A stretch of DNA of 64,000 nt from Humulus lupulus (taxonomy: Eukaryota > Streptophyta > Magnoliopsida > Rosales > Cannabaceae). The DNA is taken from contig NC_084794.1 of the NCBI RefSeq assembly GCF_963169125.1, positions 156,312,858-156,376,857 on the forward strand, read 5' to 3'. The translations under genes and the position numbers were made by a program. Positions 53,951-63,860 of this stretch are shown here, piece by piece; within the stretch, counting starts at the first letter, position 1, and every line of letters starts with the position of its first letter. Under the pieces are notes generated by a model, which saw only the letters and a list, made by a program, of their open reading frames with translations, was not told the DNA's origin and did no database searches.

Positions 53951-54417
53951 CTAAAAATCGGGATCTTCTATATCCGATCCTTCATCTAGCATATCATCAT
54001 CTAACTCTTCATAGTCTTCATTATCATGTGCCTCAAAATGCCCTCGAGGAAGGTTCGTAAAAATCCTATGCTTTTGCTCATTTGTAAACTGAAATTCTGA
54101 TTTTGAAGTGAACCTAATTAAGAGAAAATAATATCTCATTGCTACTGGCAGTTCATCTTCATCATCCATTGTTTCCCATATTTCCTCTAAGGCTGCAATT
54201 ACGGTATGAAAATCTCTAAATAGTCTAATTACTAAACGTATTGCTCCGTTGCTCTCATCATGATCTGCTTAGATTCTTGAAGGTGACCTATTTTTCTGTG
54301 GAACAAAAGCAGTCTCCGAGTGATTCTTTCTAGCACTCCTACGGTGTTTCTCGGTTCTCTAATTCTCTTTAAAGCCTAAATGGCTCGGATATCCTCATAG
54401 GTTAATGCTCCGTTCAT
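53951..54417 (-). pseudogene. Extra ORF in the 5' leader of element E (about 150 codons, broken)
   Basis: From an ATG at 54417 the first frame reads MNGALTYEDIRAI, then a TAG, then a basic helical region (LERITRRLLLFHRKIG). A frameshift near 54270-54240 leads into a second frame that is open to a stop at 53951-53953 and includes IAALEEIWETMDDEDELP, RYYFLLIRFTSKSEF and a strongly acidic tail (YEELDDDMLDEGSDIEDPDF). The two frames join to one plausible small, helical, charged protein upstream of gag. I do not recognise the family. An acceptor-like TTATGTTTTCAG lies 7 bases upstream of the ATG. With one stop and one shift it is a pseudogene in this copy. Confidence 0.5.
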
Positions 54418-54423
54418 TCTTAA

Positions 54424-54491
54424 CTGAAAACATAAATGCTAAAATCGTTAGCTATACATATAAACATAATAACTATAACTTAAACACTTAC
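54424..54491 (-). other. Candidate 68-nt intron in the leader of element E
   Basis: On the minus strand it begins GTAAGTG, is AT-rich throughout and ends TTATGTTTTCAG. Its 3' end lies 7 bases before the extra ORF start and its 5' end lies about 60 bases after the primer site. The length is near the lower limit for plant introns. Confidence 0.4.
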
Positions 54492-54553
54492 TTGGCGGTC
54501 AGATTCAGAGCTTTGAGTGTGTATATCGAGGAGAACTTCATGCGGATGAACCT

Positions 54554-54566
54554 GGCTCTGATACCA
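54554..54566 (-). other. Primer-binding site of element E (initiator Met tRNA)
   Basis: The minus strand reads TGGTATCAGAGCC, 13 matches to the initiator Met tRNA 3' complement, two bases from the 5' LTR. Confidence 0.93.
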
Positions 54567-54568
54567 AC

Positions 54569-56448
54569 TGTAATGACCCAACTATTCTAGACCTTGGACC
54601 ATTAATAACTACTATATTATTCATAAGAAAATGTACATTCGAAAACATCATAACTTTATTATGTAAAGAAAAGGTTTGACTACATAAAGATTTTACTTAG
54701 GATATGGGATCCCATTGTTTTGAAAATAAAGCAAAACATAACTTAAATAAATGGGTTACAAAATCAAGTGCGGAAAATAATACATAGAAATCATAATTTA
54801 AAGACTTAAAGACTTCATCATCTAATCGAATGCTCAGTCCATCAATTCCATCCTACCTCAATACACATCCCCAAGCTGCCAAGAACCTTTCCCGCCGCCA
54901 TAGCTATTTTCCTGCACATATAAACATAAAGGAATGAGCCTAATGCCCAGTAAGGAAAAACTAAAAACATAAATCATATACATAAAATTTATATAATATA
55001 CTAAAAACATATCATAAACATATGTCATATATACTACAATGGCCATTATACTACTGGGGGCTTGTTGACTAATCAAGTCATATGCCCATTAGATTTGTGG
55101 GGCTTGCTAGCTAAGCAAGTCATATGCACATAAATTTATTGGGGCTTGTTAGCTATACAAGTCATATGCCCAAGTCTACCAACATACATAATATAACATT
55201 TCATAACACAACATATCATAAGATAACATATCACATATAAAATCCTATCCTAGTTTCCTTACCAATATACCGCGATATGAGAACAATATTGGGACTTTAG
55301 AACACTCCTAAAAACCATAATAGAAAGGTGAGTGTACTAAAGAAAAAGGATGAAAATAATGAATTACACCATCGAAAGGATACTTACCAACAACAATCTT
55401 ACGTTCAAGATCTTAGATTCCTAACCAAGAATAAAGAGCACGAGTTAGGATTTTGAGTAGAAAAACTATAAGAATAGCACAGAAAAGGATTAGAAGAAGG
55501 AATACCTCGAATGATTCTATAACCGAACTACACCTCGAACCAAAATATACTACGAACCTTACTTCCTGAGTGTTTATTAAGCTTATAACCCCAACCCTAG
55601 TGTTTATCACTCTAAAATAACCTAGCAGCTTGCAGACTTTGAACTTAGCTTGATGAATGAATAAATGGCTGGGTACTAGGTCCTATTTATAGAGTTCAAG
55701 AATGAAAAGATCTTTATTTATCTTGAATAAAATAATGGCTTTTTAATTGAAAAATCTTTGAATAATCGTCCAGCAGAGGCTAAAGACTCGCTCAAAAAGA
55801 TTCTAGACTTATCAAGAGGTTAAGGAATAAAATAAGCACGGTTTCAAAAACATTCAAATATCTGGCACTACAGCCGATATATCGCCCCTAGTAGGCGATA
55901 TATCACCTGGGCTAATATGCCCGAGGCTCATCGAGGTGGCCGTGCAAAGTTACATGTTTTTCGTATCCCCGTATGGCGATATATCGCCCCACAGTGCTGC
56001 GATATATCGACATATTATACACGTAATTGCACTTTTTCAGCCTAATTTGAATTGAGTAAACAACCTTGACTAAGTTCTCTAACGATTTCAAAGCTGCTGG
56101 CAGACCCTAGGATATTCAAATGTTACTCTTATTAAATTTATTCCTCAAAATACTTAATTATTCTTTAAACATACACATGACAAGTGTCATTTCCTTATTG
56201 GGTTTATCTAAACCTTATATTATAATAAATATCACCTTCATAATCAATTATATTAATTAGACCTTAGGTTATAATTAATATTCTTAAACTATAGGTTAAA
56301 CTTATAAAATATACAAGTGTTACTACGAGTGTCCAACTAAATCCCGGTTTGAACCAAAATCCACAAACATAAAAATACTACAACTATTACTAGCCATTAC
56401 TATTGCTACTACTATCTAACTAGCTAAGAAAAGTTCTTGGACTCTACA
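54569..56448 (-). repeat. 5' LTR of element E
   Basis: Partner of 46868-48749. TATA box CTATAAATAG at 55683-55692 (minus). GGCGATATATCGCC-type palindromes at about 55873-56008. Donor-like TTGGTAAGG (GT at 55262) and acceptor-like TATGTGCAG (ends 54912) on the minus strand. Outer end TGTAGAGTCC (minus) at 56448. Confidence 0.93.
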
Positions 56449-57331
56449 ACTCGGGATTCAAGGTAAGAAAACTGCACCTCGGTTGTGATCGGGGCTTGGG
56501 CCCCTGTTAATGAATATGTTATAATTGTGCATATATGAGAATATCTTGATAGAAATGCTTGTATATGCTATCTCTTATTGCTTGTTGTGCAATGTATACT
56601 TGTAATTATATCTGTTGTAAAGGTCAGCCTAAGGGAGCCGGGGGCCGATAGCAAGCGTGCGAAACGCAGCCCGACCTAAGCGTGTTGGGGTCAGCAATAA
56701 GACCAAAGGACTCGGCCTAAGGGCACTGGACCTGAACATTATACAATAAACACAAGTGTTGTTTGCACTTAACTATTTGTACTGATTGATGAGATTGGTT
56801 TATGCATTTGAATGAGCTGAATATTACTGTTGAGATGGTTGATATTATCCTGTTATTGGTTGAATTTATTGATTTAAGTTTATTGCAGTCATACTATTGC
56901 TTAGTTGTGTATGTTGATTTAAGTGTTCTTGCTGAGCCTTGGCTCACGGGTGATATGTGGTGAAGGTAAGGGAAAGGGATAGCCGAACAAGCCATGAGTT
57001 GGAGAGCTTTAGGGCTGGTGTGTACATATGCAGCCTACTCGAGTGCCATGACCGGGATAGCCTGGGAGGAACTACGGTTGAACCCTGTTTTGCTGCTTAG
57101 GACGACTAATTTGTATTCCTTTTGTCTTTTATAAGTTTGTAACTAATTTTTGGGATCCCGTGTATAAGCGCAACATTTTTAATGAAAAATAATCTCTTTG
57201 TTGACCAAACTTTTTAGTACCTAATCTTGACTTAGTCTTTAATTAAAATTTAAGTCCAAATGACTCGCTTAGCGAGTTAAGCACTATTTTAAACACACAG
57301 TGTAACGATCTTGGCTAACCAGAGCGTTACA
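56449..57331 (+). repeat. 3' LTR of element F, second part
   Basis: Begins with the ACTCG flank and continues GGGATTCAAGGTAAGAAAACTG, the same context that follows the hairpin in solo LTR 9515-11999. It ends AGAGCGTTACA at 57331. The acceptor-like block near 56965 reads GGTGAAG in place of GGTGCAG. Confidence 0.87.
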
Positions 57332-58022
57332 AGAATTTTAAACCTTAACCTGTCCACCACGTGTGGGCCTTATTCTTCGAGACTTAGGTCTTAATTACCC
57401 TAGTCAGTACAACTAGGGACTTGTGTTTAAGTCCTGGCGAATTGAGTCTTGTCGAATCACCTAGTATTTTGACGCTTTTCAGTACTTAGTGTTGCTTCAC
57501 AGGCTCCCAGTCCTCAGAAGTAACTTTAGTGCGCTGTCAAGTGGGAGCACTCAACTTGTCCTCACGTCCATGAGTCCCAACAACTCGGGTAACAAGAGGT
57601 CAAATTTACCTATGATTCGAAGACGAAGTGTTTCTCCTCAGGCACGTAGTCCTCAAAAGGTTGCACTAGGTCACCTTCATTAGTCACGATTATTGTCTTG
57701 CCCCATGAGTAGAACTTACTCGGGTTTTGGAAATCAGACACTTGTTGCTAGTCCTTGAAATCTAAGTCCTCGGGACATGGATCGAGTTCTCCGCCCTTTA
57801 GTCTAGGCCCTGTGATCCATGTTTTTGGCAACTTGAGGTTTGCGCTTGAGTATTGGTGACTCGGGACTCCTACCATGCTTTAGGAGTTGAGGACTAGTTA
57901 ATTTTCCTCGGGCGTGTAGTCATCGGGAGATAACTTAAGTTCACCCATGAGTTGGGATTTTTCAGGGTTTTCCAACACTTAGCTTAACGAATTTCCCTAG
58001 GTTGTTCCACTTTCGTAAGTCG
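57332..58022. other. Non-coding stretch right of element F
   Basis: No ORF or known element is recognised. The sequence has recurring short phrases of the type 'agtcctc(g/a)' and 'ctcggg' but no clean period. It may be the LTR or 3' untranslated part of Tat element G, which lies to the right on the minus strand. No LTR boundary is visible. Confidence 0.4.
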
Positions 58023-58245
58023 TGACACTTAGGCTTACTCCACTCATGGCAAGCTTAGTTCCTAGGTCATGCTCTACGATTGACTACCCCCTCGCGAGCC
58101 GTGACACTAGGCTTACTCCAATGATGATAAGCTTAGTTTCCTAGGTCATGCTCTGTGAGTTGTTACCCCCTCGCAAGCCATGACACTAGGCTTACTCCAC
58201 TCATGACAAGCTTAGTTTCCTAGGTCATGCTCTATAAGGTGACCC
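58023..58245. repeat. 79-bp tandem repeat, about 2.8 copies
   Basis: TGACACT(T)AGGCTTACTCCA recurs at 58023, 58102 and 58181, an exact 79-bp step, each followed by AAGCTTAGTT(T)CCTAGGTCATGCTC. Copies differ by a few substitutions and one indel. Probably part of the 3' LTR region of element G. Confidence 0.85.
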
Positions 58246-58642
58246 AGCTATGCCCCCAAGTGATTAGAGATTGGTTTTCGTTCACTTGTCCAGGCCAGCG
58301 AGCGAGTGCTCCTCGAGTAGTAAGGTTAATAGTAGAATTTAATAAATTAAAAGAACTACAAGAAAATTTTATGAATTTCATCTACCGTGTTTTGCATACA
58401 TGATTTCCATTAATTGTGCTCGGAGGATACAAAATGATTACAAAATTTAGAAAATACATTGCTCATACTTCTGATAATACCGTTGAAGATGCTCGACATT
58501 CCAGGTGTGGGGGCACTAACTCCCTGTTCAGCCGGGTCAGCTTGTATGTCCTTGGACATATGACGCTCTTGACTTGGTATGGACCTTCCTAGTTAGGGCC
58601 CAACGCTCCAGCACCAGGGTCTCAGGTGGCTAAGAAAACTAT
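58246..58642 (-). other. 3' untranslated region of element G
   Basis: Lies directly downstream, on the minus strand, of the integrase frame of G. No ORF. No polypurine tract or LTR start can be fixed with confidence. Confidence 0.45.
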
Positions 58643-59736
58643 TCACAACACCAGATCTCTGACCCCAAACATCCTATCCTTCACTTTGGAGTTGAAATAT
58701 ATAGCCACCTTTTCTTGGTAGGATGCTACACATAGTTGTGAAGCTTCTCGAAGCTCCTTCACAAGGTCCAGAGTTTCTTGAAGTAAAGCATGGTATGTGG
58801 TCGGATGATATGTATCTCGTCGGTGCGTAGAAATTGCTACCTCAACTGGGAGCATGGATTCATACCCGTAGGCCATGGAGAATGGCGAATGGCCCTTATA
58901 GGTCCTAGTAGTGGTGCGATAGCTCCACAATGCCTTAGGAAACTCCTCGGGCCAGGCGCCTTTTGCCTGCTCAAGCCTTTTTTTCAAAGTGGCTTTAAGC
59001 GTCTTATTGATTGCTTCCACTTGCCCGTTTTCTTGTGGATGGGCTATGAAGGAGAAGTTCTTCATAACTCTGCGCCATTGATAAAATTTATTGAACAACT
59101 CATTGTCAAATTGGAGGCCGTTGTCGGAGACTATCTTCGTTTGAAGTGATTGTAGCGAGGGATTCGACCTTGACCCACTTCATGAAGTAGTCGACTGCCA
59201 CAATAGCGTACTTCACTCCTCCCTTTCCCTTGGGCAAGGAAACCATGAGGTAAATGCCCCAGATTGCGAAGGGCCAGTGACTTGTCATCTGCGTGAGCTC
59301 ATTAGAAGAGCTCGAGGTATGTTGGTGTAGTGTTAGCACTTGTCACATTTCTTGACGTAGTCCATTGCGTCACCATTCATTGTAGGCCAAAAGTACCCTT
59401 GTCTTAGGATTTTCTTGGCGAGGCTCTGTCCCTAGTGTCATCCCCGTAGAAGCCTTCATGCACATCTCAGAGTATAAGATTGGCTTCCTGCTTAGACACA
59501 CATCGGAGAAGGGGCAACAAATACCCCCGCTTCTACTGCTTGTTGCCCCTGATCATGTATCGAGGAACTTGGTAAAAAAACTTTCGAGCTGATTTTTTGT
59601 CCTGTAGTAACTCTCCAGAGACAAGATACTTCACAATAGGCTCCATCCAGCCGTCCTGAGGCTGGATCGCTTTCCCTTCCTGAGGAGCTGAGATGCTTGG
59701 AGCACCCAAATAGTCTATTTGGACCACATTGATCAA
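58643..59736 (-). pseudogene. Integrase, element G (degenerate)
   Basis: An N-terminal open piece (59736-59533) carries the region that precedes the zinc finger in Tat integrase (VKYLVSGELLQDKKSARKFFYQVPRY). The zinc-binding part near 59520-59340 is scrambled. The core start reads WPFAIWGIYLMVSLPKGKGG: the first catalytic Asp (WGID) is Tyr. The second Asp region near 59140-59100 is out of frame. The Glu is kept in NGQVEAINKTLKATLKKRL (about 59050). The C-terminal part to 58643 (HSPFSMAYGYESMLPVEV; FNSKVKDRMFGVRDLVL) is open. At least three frame changes. Confidence 0.85.
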
Positions 59737-59759
59737 CTCAGCATCCTTAGTGGTGGAAA

Positions 59760-60264
59760 GCTTGGCTAGGGCATCAACATTCGAATTCTATTCCCTTGGC
59801 ACCTGTCAGATGGTAAATTTCTTGAAGCTGTGCAACATTTCATGGGTCTTAGCTAGATAGGTGACCATCTTTGTCCCCCAAGCCTTGTACTCTCTGAGAA
59901 ACTGATTCACCACAAGCTGAGAATCACTTAAAATTTCGAGGCCTTTAGCTTTAAGTTGTAGGGCTACTCAAAGTCCGGCAATGATTGCCTCGTATTCAGC
60001 TTCATTGTTTGAGGTGTCAAATCCAAACTTCAAAGCACTGTGAACCCTATGCCCTTCAGGGGAGACCAAGATAAGGCCTGCTCCAGCTCCTTCTTGTTGG
60101 AGGACCCATCTACATATAGCTTCCACATGGGCCCGAATGCTAGGGCCTCCCCAGATCGCTTGTGCATTCCCGTGCACTTGGAAATAAAATTTTCCAATGC
60201 CTGCCCCTTGATGGCAGTCCTCGGGTGGTAAGTGATGTCGAACTGGCTTAGTTCGACCGCTCAA
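59760..60264 (-). pseudogene. Archaeal-type RNase H, element G
   Basis: GAGAGLILVSPEGHRVHSALKFG and NNEAEYEAIIAGL are clear in the open piece 60264-59968; the opening catalytic Asp segment (normally FVDGSS) is altered to AICRWVLQQ by an apparent frameshift. After a stop, SDSQLVVNQF (near 59905) and NVDALAKL (near 59760) follow in frame with one further stop. This second RNase H marks the Tat lineage. Confidence 0.82.
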
Positions 60265-60533
60265 TTGAGGAGTCTCCCAGAGGACTCCGAATTCTGGATG
60301 ACTTGCCGCAAGGGCTGGTTGGTGAGGACCCTAATGGGATGCGCCTGGAAGTAGGGCATCAAATTTCGAGAAGCTATCATCAGGGAGAATGCTAGCTTCT
60401 CCACGAGTGGATATCTAGACTCCGCTCTGAGGAGTATTTTACTTATGTGGTAGACGGGATGCTGGACCCGGCCTTCCTCGCAGACCAGGGAAGCACTAAT
60501 GGCATTCTCGGAGACATCCATGTAGAGGAACAC
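60261..60533 (-). pseudogene. RNase H (first), element G
   Basis: VFLYMDVSENAISASLV, HPVYHISKILLRAESRYPLVEK and VLTNQPLRQVIQNSESSGRL, the same domain as at 36440-36750 in element T. Here the first Asp-like position is kept as MDVSE. The open piece ends at 60261, where the next domain continues in an overlapping frame. Confidence 0.85.
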
Positions 60534-60659
60534 AGGTTCTCCATCTACTGGCTTACAGAAATTAGAGGGTTAGCCATGTGCGCCTTTAACTGCTGGAATG
60601 CCTACTCGCTATCATCCGTCCACTCGAATCTTTGACCTCTTCGGAGGATGTTGAAGAAA

Positions 60660-61295
60660 AGGATGCACTTATCAGTCGCCTTTGAGACAAAATGGCTCAG
60701 GGATGCTATCCTTCCTGTCAGGATTTGAACATCCTTATGCTTCCTGGGGGATGTCATTTCTATTAGGGCTTTGATCTTCTCAGGGTTTTCCTACCAAGCT
60801 GGTTTTTGAACATTCAATTCACTAATCTTTGATATGTGGCACCAACATTCTTAAGACCAAAGGGCATCACTTTATAGCAGTATACCCCTTGTCTGTCCGG
60901 AAGCTGGTGTGCTCTTGGTTAGCGAGATGCATGGAAATCTGGTTATATCCCCAGTACGCATCTATAAAGGACAAGAGTTTGTACCCGGAGGTGGCGTCGA
61001 TCATTTGATCGATTTTAGGCAAAGGAAAACAATCCTTTGGGCATGCCTTGTTAAGGTCTAAGAGGTCTATGCAGGTCCTCCAGGTGCCATTGGGCTTAGG
61101 CACCAAGACTTGGTTTGACAACCATTTCAGGTACTGAGCATCCCGAATGAAACCATTTGCGAGAAGCTTGTCGACTTCTGCCTTTAAGGCCTCTGCCTTG
61201 GTTAGGTCAATGGTCTTCCACTTCTGTTGCACCGGGGCAACATTAAGATCAATTTTCAAGGCATGGCATATGATGTTTGGGTCAATGTCTGTCAT
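60660..61295 (-). pseudogene. Reverse transcriptase lacking its catalytic YVDD segment, element G
   Basis: The open piece from 61295 carries NGFIRDAQYLKWLSNQVLVP, WRTCIDLLDLNKACPKD, IDAYWGYNQISMHLANQEHT and, after a frame change near 60867, MPFGLKNVGATYQRLVN. The sequence then jumps from MFKNQLGRK (about 60780) to the thumb region. The roughly 60 residues that should hold M-E-V-Y-V-D-D-M are missing, so about 180 bp was deleted. Downstream thumb motifs (SPRKHKDVQ and TGRIAS equivalents, about 60745-60690) are readable in broken frames. Inactive by deletion. Confidence 0.82.
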
Positions 61296-61309
61296 ATCTG
61301 AGTGAGACT

Positions 61310-61999
61310 AGGTAGAGACATCTTGGTTCTCCTGGACAAAGCCTACCAAAGCTTTTCTGACTCATGCCTTGAGATTTTTCCCGACCTTGTTTTTTCTGTT
61401 TGGATTGGAGGCATAAAGGGTGACCTCCTCGGCCTCTTCCATGGGCTCGATAACCTTTTCTTCCTAAAATTTGGGGTCTAACTCATTGGACTCCCTTTCC
61501 TCTTGAACAGCCTGGACCTCCTTCTCCTTGGGAGGAGGCTGCTCGGGGGCTGTAGTCGCCTCAATCACCATTACTAGATGCTTGAGGGACACATCGGAAT
61601 GAGACCTTCCCCTGAGAACCCATAAAGGGTGGAGGTGCAAGGGCACAAGTCTCTAACAGTCAACCCAATCTTCTTGAAGGCTGACTTGAATAGGATGTTC
61701 ACAGAACTCCCATTATCCACCAGGAACCGAGCCACCATCTTGTTGGAGACTAGGCTTTCAACCTCTAAAGGATCGTGGTGGGGAAAATTCTCCCTCCGAG
61801 CATCATCCTCAGAGAATGTGATGACTTGATCTATCATTCGGGGCATTTGTGCTGGCAATTGGGCTAGTGCCAACACTTCGTCGCAGTGGTTTAGGGCCCG
61901 CGCATAGCAAATTTGCGGGCCCCTCAAAGTGCCCCCCAAGTGAGGTCCTCCGGAGAAAGTCCCTGCGCTCCCGTTCACCGTGGGAGGTCCGTGGGCTAC
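61310..61999 (-). pseudogene. Protease region, element G
   Basis: An open piece from 61978 has FSGGPHLGGTLRGPQICYAR, VITFSEDDARRENFPHHDPL and the protease motif ARFLVDNGSSVNILF (D-N-G-S-S as in element T), then LTVRDLCPCTSTLYGFSGEGL. The frame shifts near 61590. The rest of the protease and a Glu/Pro-rich linker are in another frame, to about 61310. Confidence 0.85.
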
Positions 62000-62247
62000 C
62001 TACTACTGTGGGTTTGCAGTTACTTAGCCTGGGACCTTAGGAACCACCTTCCGAGGAGGAAAACCTGTGGCTTGAGCCTGGGCTTGACATGTTCCACCCC
62101 TAGCATACTGGTGGAGGTGTCCCAGTTTGATGAGATTCTCAATTTCATCCCTAAGTTTCCCGTACTCATTGGTGTGGTTCCCCACATCATTGTGGATCCG
62201 ACAAAATTTAGTGGAATCTTTTCTCTCCTAATCCCTTCGCATAGGCT
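62000..62247 (-). pseudogene. gag C-terminal piece, element G
   Basis: In the correct frame this encodes the Tat gag cysteine/histidine motif (FCRIHNDVGNHTNEYGKLRDEIENL: the last Cys of the motif is Tyr) followed by LGHLHQYARG. It is homologous to 34370-34470 in element T. It is cut at 62247 by the CACTA element and continues at 63061. Confidence 0.78.
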
Positions 62248-63060
62248 CACTACTACAAAAACATACTTTTAGGACACTTTTTTAGGGCACTCACCTAGAT
62301 GCGAGTTCTAAAAGCTGATGTGTGTCCTAAAAGTTTGAACTTTTTTTAACAAAAGTTCCTGGAATTTTTAGGACATTCATTGAGAGTCCTTAAAGAATTT
62401 CTTTTAGGACACGTAGTGCGAGCCCTAAAACATGTGTGTCCTAAAAGTTTGAATAATTTTTTTAACCAAAGTTTTATTATATATTAAATCAGAAAAGAAA
62501 AAAAAACACTCAACCCATTCTCTCTCTCTCTCTCTCTCTTCCTTGGATTCCCCATCTCTTCCCTCATTTCTCTCTCTCTCGTAACTTACTGCCAGCCAAG
62601 AATGGCGGCTCTCTGGCCATCCCTTGCCTACACACACCGCCCAAGTGTCTTTACCAGCCCCTGAAATCCCCAGCTCCGTGAGCCCCTACTCGCGCGCGTC
62701 CTCTAGCCCTCTGGAAGGAGCCTCCAAAGTTCGGCGACTATGTGGGTTTTCTTAAACTTTTTAGGCATTTTCCGACCACCTCGAGCCACCCTGAGCCAAA
62801 TGACCACCACCACTACTTTCCTTGTGCTTTGGGATTCAAAGCACACTAAAGGATTGGACCGAGCCACCACCGCGGGGTGGTGGCGCCGCTATCATTGTCG
62901 GAGCTCCGACAGGAGCTTCGGCTCCAATTAATTTTTAAAAAATTAAAAATAAAACTCTTTAAGGACTCGCAACGTGAGACCTAGAAAACCTCACTTCTTA
63001 AGGCTCTCAAATAGAGGGCTCGCGCCCCGCAAGTCCTAAAAATCCTTTTTTGTAGTAGTG
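62248..63060. mobile_element. Non-autonomous CACTA transposon, 813 bp (TSD GCT)
   Basis: Termini are CACTACTACAAAAA and TTTTTTGTAGTAGTG, with inverted repeats continuing imperfectly to about 28 bp (TTTTAGGAC). Perfect 3-bp GCT duplications lie at 62245-62247 and 63061-63063. The subterminal zone repeats TTTTAGGACAC/GTGTCCTAAAA words, and a roughly 108-bp step duplicates 'gtgtgtcctaaaagtttgaa' (about 62320 and 62427). A TC microsatellite lies near 62520-62545. The interior (62550-62930) is GC-richer and has no transposase. Interior ORFs are short and unconvincing. Movement would need TNPA/TNPD-type proteins supplied in trans. Confidence 0.95.
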
Positions 63061-63855
63061 GCTGTGGTTTCCGGTAATGTACCTGCTGTTCCGCGACCAG
63101 GAAAATATTCTCCCGAGTATCCACAAAGTCCGTGTACTCAAAGTATTGTGGAGCGTACTTCTCGTCGGGAGCTGCTCCAGTTCTCTTGGGCTTCTTGCCC
63201 TTGCCTTTCCCCCTGCATTTGTTCCCATTAGGGGCCTCGCTGGGTGCTACGGACTAGGTTGGAGTCGCAGTTCCAACACTGAATGCAGGTTGAAAAGCAC
63301 TATATCCAGTGGGAGCTGCTCCATAGCATGTTGGGGTGGCACTAACTCCTGCACTTGGCATGGCGCTGAAGCCAACTGGTTGAACAGCTGGGCTGAACTG
63401 TGGATTGCTCATAACACTCATTTGGGTTGTAGTATATGGAGATTGCTGGATTCCCGGAGCCGTGACATTTGGGAACAACAGAGTGGGGAAAGGGAGTGGT
63501 CCTCCGAATGCTCCAATCTGGGCATCCTCCTAGTTGATGTACTCTTGGGCTCGACGTATGAAGTCGTTGAGCCTGTGGCATCCTCTTCGTTGGAGGTCAT
63601 CCCATAGTGGGGAACCTGCTCGGATGCTAGCTTGTAGGGCCATTAGCTGTTGGCCATCATCGACCCTTTTGGTCCTAGCTGCTTCTTCCTTAAAGCATTT
63701 GATGTAGGTTTTAAGGGTCTCAAGTGATCCCTGCTTAATGTTGGCCAAAGTATTGACCTCAAAATTAATCTTCTGAGCAGCCATGAATTGTCTTCAGAAG
63801 GAGAAGGAGAGTTGGTGCCAAGAGTGGATGGATCCTAGCCACTCGTCTGCTGGTC
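63061..63855 (-). pseudogene. gag, N-terminal and core, element G
   Basis: Starting near 63855 in the frame with WLGSIHSWHQLSFSF, a stop, then from the Met at 63784 MAAQKINFEVNTLANIKQG, LKTYIKCFKEEAARTKRV and LNDFIRRAQEYIN, the Tat gag core (compare 33730-34060). After a stop near 63530 a Pro/Ala/Thr-rich linker is readable, then a basic KCRGKGKGKKPKRTG stretch and YAPQYFEYTDFVDTRENIF up to the CACTA insertion. The true N-terminus is missing because homology ends near 63860. Confidence 0.82.
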
Positions 63856-63860
63856 TCGTC

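Larger units (their letters stand above)
46868..56448 (-). mobile_element. Element E: complete Tekay-type retrotransposon with both LTRs
   Basis: A 9581-bp minus-strand element: 5' LTR 54569-56448, primer site 54554-54566, leader with an extra ORF, gag, protease, RT, RNase H, integrase, polypurine tract, 3' LTR 46868-48749. Flanks are ACTTG (46863-46867) and ACTCG (56449-56453), a 4/5 match to a target duplication, inside the LTR of element F. LTRs differ by scattered substitutions and by indels near 48190 and 48300. It is a different subfamily from A, C and D, with shorter LTRs (1.88 kb). The RT catalytic box is intact, but protease and the gag zinc knuckle carry damaging changes and several stops or shifts break the ORF. 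Confidence 0.93.
58246..63860 (-). mobile_element. Element G: decayed Tat-type Ty3/gypsy retrotransposon
   Basis: Reading right to left: gag (63855 to 62000, split by a CACTA element), protease, RT, RNase H, archaeal-type RNase H and integrase to 58643. It belongs to the same lineage as element T but to another family, with many frame breaks. No LTRs can be delimited: the left end merges into unassigned DNA with a 79-bp tandem repeat. On the right, homology stops near 63860, within gag, where AT-rich unrelated sequence begins. So it lacks its 5' end. Confidence 0.83.

Noticed and set aside
62425..62637. Arg/Glu-rich minus-strand ORF
   Set aside because: It is the translation of a TC microsatellite in the CACTA element.
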